Assembly: GCF_003955665.1 (NCBI RefSeq)
Contig: NZ_RXHU01000065.1
Location: 16,239 to 80,238, forward strand
From: Paenibacillus whitsoniae
GTDB taxonomy: Bacteria; Bacillota; Bacilli; Paenibacillales; NBRC-103111
DNA length: 64,000 nt
Direction of reading: 5' to 3'
This document shows positions 59,690 to 64,000 of this stretch, piece by piece. The position numbers and the translations under genes are program-made. How positions within the stretch are numbered: the first letter of the stretch is position 1; each line of letters begins with the position of its first letter. A model generated the notes under the pieces. It searched no databases and was not told the origin of the DNA. It worked only from the letters and a program-made list of their open reading frames with translations.

Positions 59690-60773
59690 GAGCCTGCACG
59701 TCGTGATCATGTATATTTTAGTCCAGCTGGGGCTCATCTTCTTTCTGTATCCCGGCGAGATTATCGAGTCCGCATCCGCCGGACACTGGCTTCCGATTGT
59801 TTTTGGATTCGCTGTCTACCTCTTCTGTCTATGGCTCTACTTGAAGGGCATGAGCTGGGGCGGCAAAAAAGATATTGTCGACTTATACGGGCAATTGGGA
59901 ACTACCGTTTCCGCCATTCTGCTTGCCCCGGTTTTTATGTATTTTATCATTCAAATTATCGTAACGATCCGGGCGTACTCGGAAATTATGTCGATCGTAT
60001 TTCTTTCCAATACGCCTCTTTGGGCGATTATGCTGCTATTACTGGCCGTGCCGACGTACTTGGCCAACAAAGGCATGAGAACGATTTTCGGTGCAGGGGT
60101 GCTCGTCGCCTGTTTCGGTTTACCGCTTGTCTTGTTTATTACCATCGCCTCCTTCCAGAATGTCAACTGGCATTACATCTTCCCATTAGTAGGCGAGAAC
60201 GTAGATTTCTTCACAAAAGCTTCGTATTATCGCAGCTTTTTCGTTTATACCGGAAGCTTTATGTTTTTAGGTTTTGTGCAGCCATTCTATACATTTCGAA
60301 CCCGCTCGGTCATCGTAACCGCCCTTTGTCTGCTTCCTATGCTGCTTTGCGCCGTATATGTTCCGATTCTGACATTCGGCGAAGCGACAGCCGTCACGCT
60401 GTTCTTTCCCTTCGTGGTCACACTTGACGTGATTCATATTAACTGGCTGATGTTCGAACGTGTAGCCGTGTTTTTTCTGCTTAGTTTAATTTCGATGATG
60501 ATGCTGCTTCTTGCCCTAACACTATGGCAATCCGTGCGCATCATGAGACAGTTTATTCCACGCATACCCGTTAGCTGCCAGTTGATCGTAATCGCAGCCG
60601 GTATCTTTGCCGTTTGCTTATCCATTCCCAATATAGAAAGTGTTCAACACTTGTTTTCGTGGAATCTCTATGTGCGTTTCTATTTGCTGATCGCCGTGCC
60701 GATCACCGTCTATTTCCTCGGGCATCGCGCCAAGAAGGAGGCACAGCATGAGAAAACTGCGGCAGGCCGTTAG
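59682..60773 (+). CDS. Spore germination permease subunit B (GerB family)
   Basis: A 363-residue integral membrane protein with ten predicted spans of the amino acid permease type (Spore_permease). It carries the ligand-binding role in germinant receptors. The ATG at 59682 overlaps the gerA end by 8 nt; an AAAGGA site lies 11 nt before it. Confidence 0.92.
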   Translation: MNKSLHVVIMYILVQLGLIFFLYPGEIIESASAGHWLPIVFGFAVYLFCLWLYLKGMSWGGKKDIVDLYGQLGTTVSAILLAPVFMYFIIQIIVTIRAYSEIMSIVFLSNTPLWAIMLLLLAVPTYLANKGMRTIFGAGVLVACFGLPLVLFITIASFQNVNWHYIFPLVGENVDFFTKASYYRSFFVYTGSFMFLGFVQPFYTFRTRSVIVTALCLLPMLLCAVYVPILTFGEATAVTLFFPFVVTLDVIHINWLMFERVAVFFLLSLISMMMLLLALTLWQSVRIMRQFIPRIPVSCQLIVIAAGIFAVCLSIPNIESVQHLFSWNLYVRFYLLIAVPITVYFLGHRAKKEAQHEKTAAGR

Positions 60774-61818
60774 TCTGGCCATTCTCCTAGCGGCTCCTCT
60801 GCTGTTAAGCGGGTGCTGGGACAATAAGGACATCAACCATCGATCACTGCCGGTCGCCATGGGCATTACGAAAAACGGCGAGGAATATCAGGTGTTTTTA
60901 CAAATTCCGGAACCTGTGGCAACACGTCTGCAAACCAAAATTGTCGTGGAAAAAGGAGATACCATCACCAAAGCGGTCGACCGATTAAGCGAGAATTTGG
61001 AGAGCGAAGTGGATTTGCTCCATTTAAAAGTTGTCATGATCGATAAAAAAATTGCCGCGCTGGGGATGAGCGATATTTTTTCTTTCTTCATCCGAGTGAG
61101 AGACATTTCGCCCAAAGCGCTAGTCGTGCTTTGCGATGAAGATCTGGAAACATTTTTCACCAACATCAAAAATAAAATGAATCCCGAGAGCCGGAATCTC
61201 ACCGACTTCTTTGAGAAGTATGCAGGCTGGAACCCGCAGATTGCATTGACGAGAATATGGGAAGTATACCGAAGCATTCATTCCTATACCGAAGATGTTG
61301 TGCTGCCCATAGTCAGATCAGGCAATACGACTGCTATCAGCCATATCGGCTCCGCCATTATCAAAAACGGCAGGATGGTGGGGACGATCAATTCCGACGA
61401 CACGCTATTGGTTAACTTGTTTAAAGGGGAGAGCGGTGAAGGTAAGATCGAAGTGATGGAAAATGCCAGTGTTCTAATCAATAAAACTTCGCTGCGGCTC
61501 CGGAGCCGAATGCTGCAAGGCAAACCGGTCACAAAAGCGCGAATGTCGCTGAACGTGAGTCTTCTCGAAGTGAAGGGTCAGACTTCCGTCGAAACAATTA
61601 AACAGGATCTGAAGGATCAGTTGAATCACCGTTTTACTAAGTTGCTCGCCAAAGCGCAAAACGGTCAAGCCGATATTCTATCGTTGGGACAGACGTTTCG
61701 GCGCCAGATTCCTCGCTCGCTGCTGCAAAACTGGCGGGAATCGCTTTATCCGGATTTACGTGTCGATTTTGACATCCATATCAACGTACAGGACGAAGGC
61801 TTTCTTAAAACCAATTAG
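60748..61818 (+). CDS. Spore germination lipoprotein subunit C (Ger(x)C family)
   Basis: A 356-residue lipoprotein. Lipobox LLSGC with Cys at residue 23, followed by the family motif WDNKDINHRSLPVAMGI, then three GerC domains with VVMIDKKIAALG and a C-terminal basic end. It overlaps gerB by 26 nt and has AAGAAGGAGG as ribosome site. It completes the gerA-gerB-gerC operon, normally under sigma-G control. Confidence 0.94.
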   Translation: MRKLRQAVSLAILLAAPLLLSGCWDNKDINHRSLPVAMGITKNGEEYQVFLQIPEPVATRLQTKIVVEKGDTITKAVDRLSENLESEVDLLHLKVVMIDKKIAALGMSDIFSFFIRVRDISPKALVVLCDEDLETFFTNIKNKMNPESRNLTDFFEKYAGWNPQIALTRIWEVYRSIHSYTEDVVLPIVRSGNTTAISHIGSAIIKNGRMVGTINSDDTLLVNLFKGESGEGKIEVMENASVLINKTSLRLRSRMLQGKPVTKARMSLNVSLLEVKGQTSVETIKQDLKDQLNHRFTKLLAKAQNGQADILSLGQTFRRQIPRSLLQNWRESLYPDLRVDFDIHINVQDEGFLKTN

Positions 61819-61867
61819 GTTTGAAAGCCAACTATCCCTGATGAAAGCTCACTTTCATTGACTTCGA

Positions 61868-61914
61868 CATAAAAAAAGCCAACGCTCTCCGGATCAGGAG
61901 GTTGTCGGCTTATG
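61868..61914 (-). terminator. Terminator of the trypsin-like protease gene
   Basis: On the minus strand AAGCCGACAACCTCC pairs with GGAG-GTTGGCTT with small bulges, then TTTTTTT. It works only on the minus strand; gerC on the plus strand shows no terminator of its own. Confidence 0.75.
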
Positions 61915-61918
61915 GGAT

Positions 61919-63022
61919 TTAAGCTTTTGTACTGCGTACGAATTGTGCGCGAACCCGCTTCTTTTGTATTTGGGAGAGCGGCTGTACCGCCGACGCATCT
62001 CTGGGGACCGCAGTGCTGCGCACGCCGCCAGCTTTGAAGCCGCCGGCTACAGGAACCGCGACACGAATGCCGTATGTCGACATAATAAGTGCAATCGGAT
62101 TGCTGATGGAGCGTGTCCCATCGGGTGTACCGGCGAAATTAAGCGCCGCAGCATACCGGTCGCTGGCTCGCAACCAAACAGAACCGGAATCGCCAGGCAA
62201 CGAAACGGGGCCGTTATTGCCGCGAATGACCGATTGATTACGGAACAATAGCGTGCCGAGCCTCCCCCCGTAGGAGACACGCACATCCACATGATTGGCT
62301 TCAACTGTTCCTCTTACAAAGCCTGTCGTCCGGCCTGACTTCACCAATTGAGCACCGACGGAATAGCTGAGCACGTGCCCAGGCACCGTGATCAGACTCC
62401 CTGAGGAAGTCACCTGATAGCGCGGATTCAGCAGCTGATTGGATGCGACTGCGATTGCTGAATCTTGATAATTCACCGCATTATTCTGAAGTGGCACGAA
62501 TTGATACGCTCTGCCAAGCTGATCGCTTGCAAGTGTGCCTCCATCGGCAGGCCCCGGTTGGAGCGTTGCGGAGTAGAGCGGCGAGTTGTCTTTAATGAGA
62601 ACATGATTGTTGCTTAACACGTATAACTGATTATTTTTGGTGACAATGAGACCGGCGGTACCTGTTGCGGCCGGATTCGCCTTTCCGACGGAGACGCCTC
62701 CGGGCACAGGCCGAATGCGAGAGCGGAACGTCGCAGGCTTGAAAATTTTAGGGTGAGTGAGCAAGGCATGACACTTAAATGTACCGGAAGCGACAAATCG
62801 TACCGGCACCGCTGAGGAGGCGCCTGCCTGTGTGGCGACCGTGCGCAAACCGTTCATGCTCGAAGGCACTATCTTTTTCTGGGTATATACGATAACGCTT
62901 GCCCCCAAAGCAGGCTTGTGCGGATCCACGTATCCGACTCCGATGGCAGTGACTTCAGGTCTTTTGAGCAGCGTGTGGGCTATTCGCTTTTTGTGCCTTA
63001 GCGCTTCATGGAACGTTGCCAT
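61919..63022 (-). CDS. Trypsin-fold (S1-like) serine protease without signal peptide
   Basis: A 367-residue protein. Triad residues are apparent: His in VLSNNHVLI near residue 140, Asp in NYQDSAIAVA near 187 and Ser in LPGDSGSVWL near 276. The N-terminal 70 residues (HEALRHKKRIAHTLLKRPEVTAIGVGYVDP) are a separate alpha-beta segment. No signal peptide or span is seen, so it may act inside the cell or forespore. Similar leaderless proteins occur in Bacillales; function unknown. GAGAGGGG precedes the ATG. Confidence 0.75.
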   Translation of the reverse strand: MATFHEALRHKKRIAHTLLKRPEVTAIGVGYVDPHKPALGASVIVYTQKKIVPSSMNGLRTVATQAGASSAVPVRFVASGTFKCHALLTHPKIFKPATFRSRIRPVPGGVSVGKANPAATGTAGLIVTKNNQLYVLSNNHVLIKDNSPLYSATLQPGPADGGTLASDQLGRAYQFVPLQNNAVNYQDSAIAVASNQLLNPRYQVTSSGSLITVPGHVLSYSVGAQLVKSGRTTGFVRGTVEANHVDVRVSYGGRLGTLLFRNQSVIRGNNGPVSLPGDSGSVWLRASDRYAAALNFAGTPDGTRSISNPIALIMSTYGIRVAVPVAGGFKAGGVRSTAVPRDASAVQPLSQIQKKRVRAQFVRSTKA

Positions 63023-63112
63023 TCACACATTCCCCTCTCATTTTGGATGATTCAGTGTATGTCCATCCCATCCGCCTTGCCTCCTCTTTCACCTACCGCT
63101 GCGACCAAAAGG

Positions 63113-63148
63113 CAAAAAAGGCGAATGACCGCACACGGCCATTCACCT
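63113..63148 (-). terminator. Terminator of sbcC
   Basis: On the minus strand AGGTGAATGGCCG, loop TGTG, CGGTCATTCGCCT, TTTTT. Confidence 0.88.
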
Positions 63149-63178
63149 CGTAAGGTGTATTCAACCTCTTCCTAAAAG

Positions 63179-64000
63179 CTACACTTCTTCTACGACGATT
63201 CGGCTTCCACGCCCTGAAGATTCTGCAGGCTGTACGATCAGTTTGCGCACAAGCCTTGCGCGGAGCTCAGGCACGTGGGAGATGACGCCTACCGCCAATT
63301 TGTCCGTATGCAGCTTCTCCAGTGCACCGATGACCATATCGAGCAGTTCCTGATCGAGCGTACCGAACCCTTCATCCAGAAAGAAAAATTCGAGGGGATA
63401 CTCGCCCTTGAGCTGTATTTGCGCGGACAACGCTAACGCGAGCGCCAGCGACGTCAGAAACGTTTCTCCGCCGGAGAGCGTGCTCACCGGGCGCTTCACA
63501 CCGCCGTTCGCATCGTCGCGAATGACAAACCCGCCGCCGGAATCGACCTCGATTCCATACCGGCGGCGCGTCAGCTCCCCGAGCCGCTCGGACGCCGCGC
63601 GGCTCACTTGCATGAGCTGCTCTTCGGCGAGGTACTCGACGAAGGCGTTGGCTTTGAGCACGGCTTGCAGCTTGCCCAGCCGCTCCAGCTGCGCAGCGAG
63701 CTCTACGCGCTGCGCCTCGAGCTCGCCCCAGCGGGCGTGGCGCACAGCCAGCTCGCTCGCGCCCTGCGCAGCCGCCGCCCGCGCTTCCAGCGCGGCCTCG
63801 GCGGCCGCTTTCGCAGCGCGCAGCCGCTCCTGCGACTGCGCCCAATCGGCCGCGCTCAGCGAGCGGCCCTGCAGCTTCGCTGCCAGCTGCGCCAGCTGGG
63901 CGCGCAGCGCCTGCTCGCGCTCGCGGTGCTCGGCCGCGAGCTGCGCCCATGCGCGGCGCTGCTCAGGCGCCAGCGCCGCCGCTGCGGCGGCTTCGCGCGA
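63179..64000 (-). CDS. sbcC: DNA double-strand break repair ATPase SbcC, C-terminal part (cut by window edge)
   Basis: 274 codons up to the right edge, open without stop. The ABC signature TLSGGETFLTSLALALAL (near the end of the part seen) and Walker B FFFLDEGFGTLDQELLDMV define the SbcC/Rad50 ATPase tail; the Ala/Arg/Glu-rich stretch before it is the descending coiled coil. It works with SbcD in hairpin and break processing. The start shown by a GTG inside (63745) is not real; the frame continues to 64000. Confidence 0.92.
   Translation of the reverse strand, partial: SREAAAAAALAPEQRRAWAQLAAEHREREQALRAQLAQLAAKLQGRSLSAADWAQSQERLRAAKAAAEAALEARAAAAQGASELAVRHARWGELEAQRVELAAQLERLGKLQAVLKANAFVEYLAEEQLMQVSRAASERLGELTRRRYGIEVDSGGGFVIRDDANGGVKRPVSTLSGGETFLTSLALALALSAQIQLKGEYPLEFFFLDEGFGTLDQELLDMVIGALEKLHTDKLAVGVISHVPELRARLVRKLIVQPAESSGRGSRIVVEEV

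Noticed and set aside
63372..63950. Alternative 192-codon frame in the sbcC region
   Set aside because: Ala/Gly/Arg-rich out-of-frame shadow; the sbcC frame holds the ABC signature and Walker B.
1..64000. CRISPR array, tRNA, prophage, IS transposase or toxin-antitoxin pair
   Set aside because: Looked for on both strands; no periodic repeats, cloverleaf sequences or matching protein families seen.

Overview
The window reads as chromosome of a spore-forming, low-to-mid GC Firmicute, most likely Paenibacillaceae (Paenibacillus, Cohnella or a relative). The reasons are the gene content (bacillithiol synthase, GerA/B/C germination receptor, YqfC/YqfD, YlaJ/YlaK, RsfA-type regulator, class B RNase P RNA, sigma-A operon), Bacillus-like gene order, strong AGGAGG ribosome sites and frequent TTG/GTG starts. 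Nearly every base is housekeeping or sporulation-related. I see no phage, IS transposase, CRISPR array or tRNA. Assignments come from reading motifs, family length and synteny; no database search was possible.

Layout. 1-10.3 kb (minus): the start of a thermophile/archaeal-type S-adenosylhomocysteine hydrolase gene, bshC, a complete oppABCDF peptide importer with oppA first, a DUF3397 membrane protein, a PanE-like reductase and an RsfA/YlbO-like regulator. The ylbO-panE-bshC order matches Bacillus, with the opp operon set inside it. 10.6-20.5 kb: DUF2626 protein, MidA-type methyltransferase, a lipoprotein, a secreted coiled-coil protein, then the yla block (ylaK, ylaJ, two small unknowns, ylaH, typA) and an unlisted 45-residue gene. 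20.5-33 kb: mixed block with an MFS exporter, TerC-type Mn exporter, nifZ-thiI, a lytic transglycosylase, a CNNM/CorC-type transporter, DUF1540, a GH15 enzyme, YpuI, a 166-bp MITE-like repeat and a subtilase.

33-52.5 kb is the conserved genome-maintenance and translation supercluster, all on the minus strand: rpsU, yqeY, nfeD, floA, yqfB-slot gene, yqfC, yqfD, phoH, pgpH, ybeY, dgkA, cdd, era, yqzL, recO, yqfL, yqxD, dnaG, sigA, trmK, yqfO and rnpB. Compared with Bacillus subtilis, glyQS is missing between recO and yqfL and cccA is replaced by an unrelated membrane protein. 52.5-64 kb: HIT protein, a second-type RsgA, a TetR regulator fused in frame to an FAD oxidoreductase, a GH26-like secreted enzyme with a copper-amine-oxidase-like tail, a gerA-gerB-gerC operon, a leaderless trypsin-like protease and the 3' part of sbcC.

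The most unusual items are the TetR-oxidoreductase open reading frame with a strong internal ribosome site, the TAGAC repeat array in front of it, the MITE-like repeat next to ypuI, the structured leaders before typA, nfeD, DUF1540 and the CNNM gene, and the small gene at 16961-17098.
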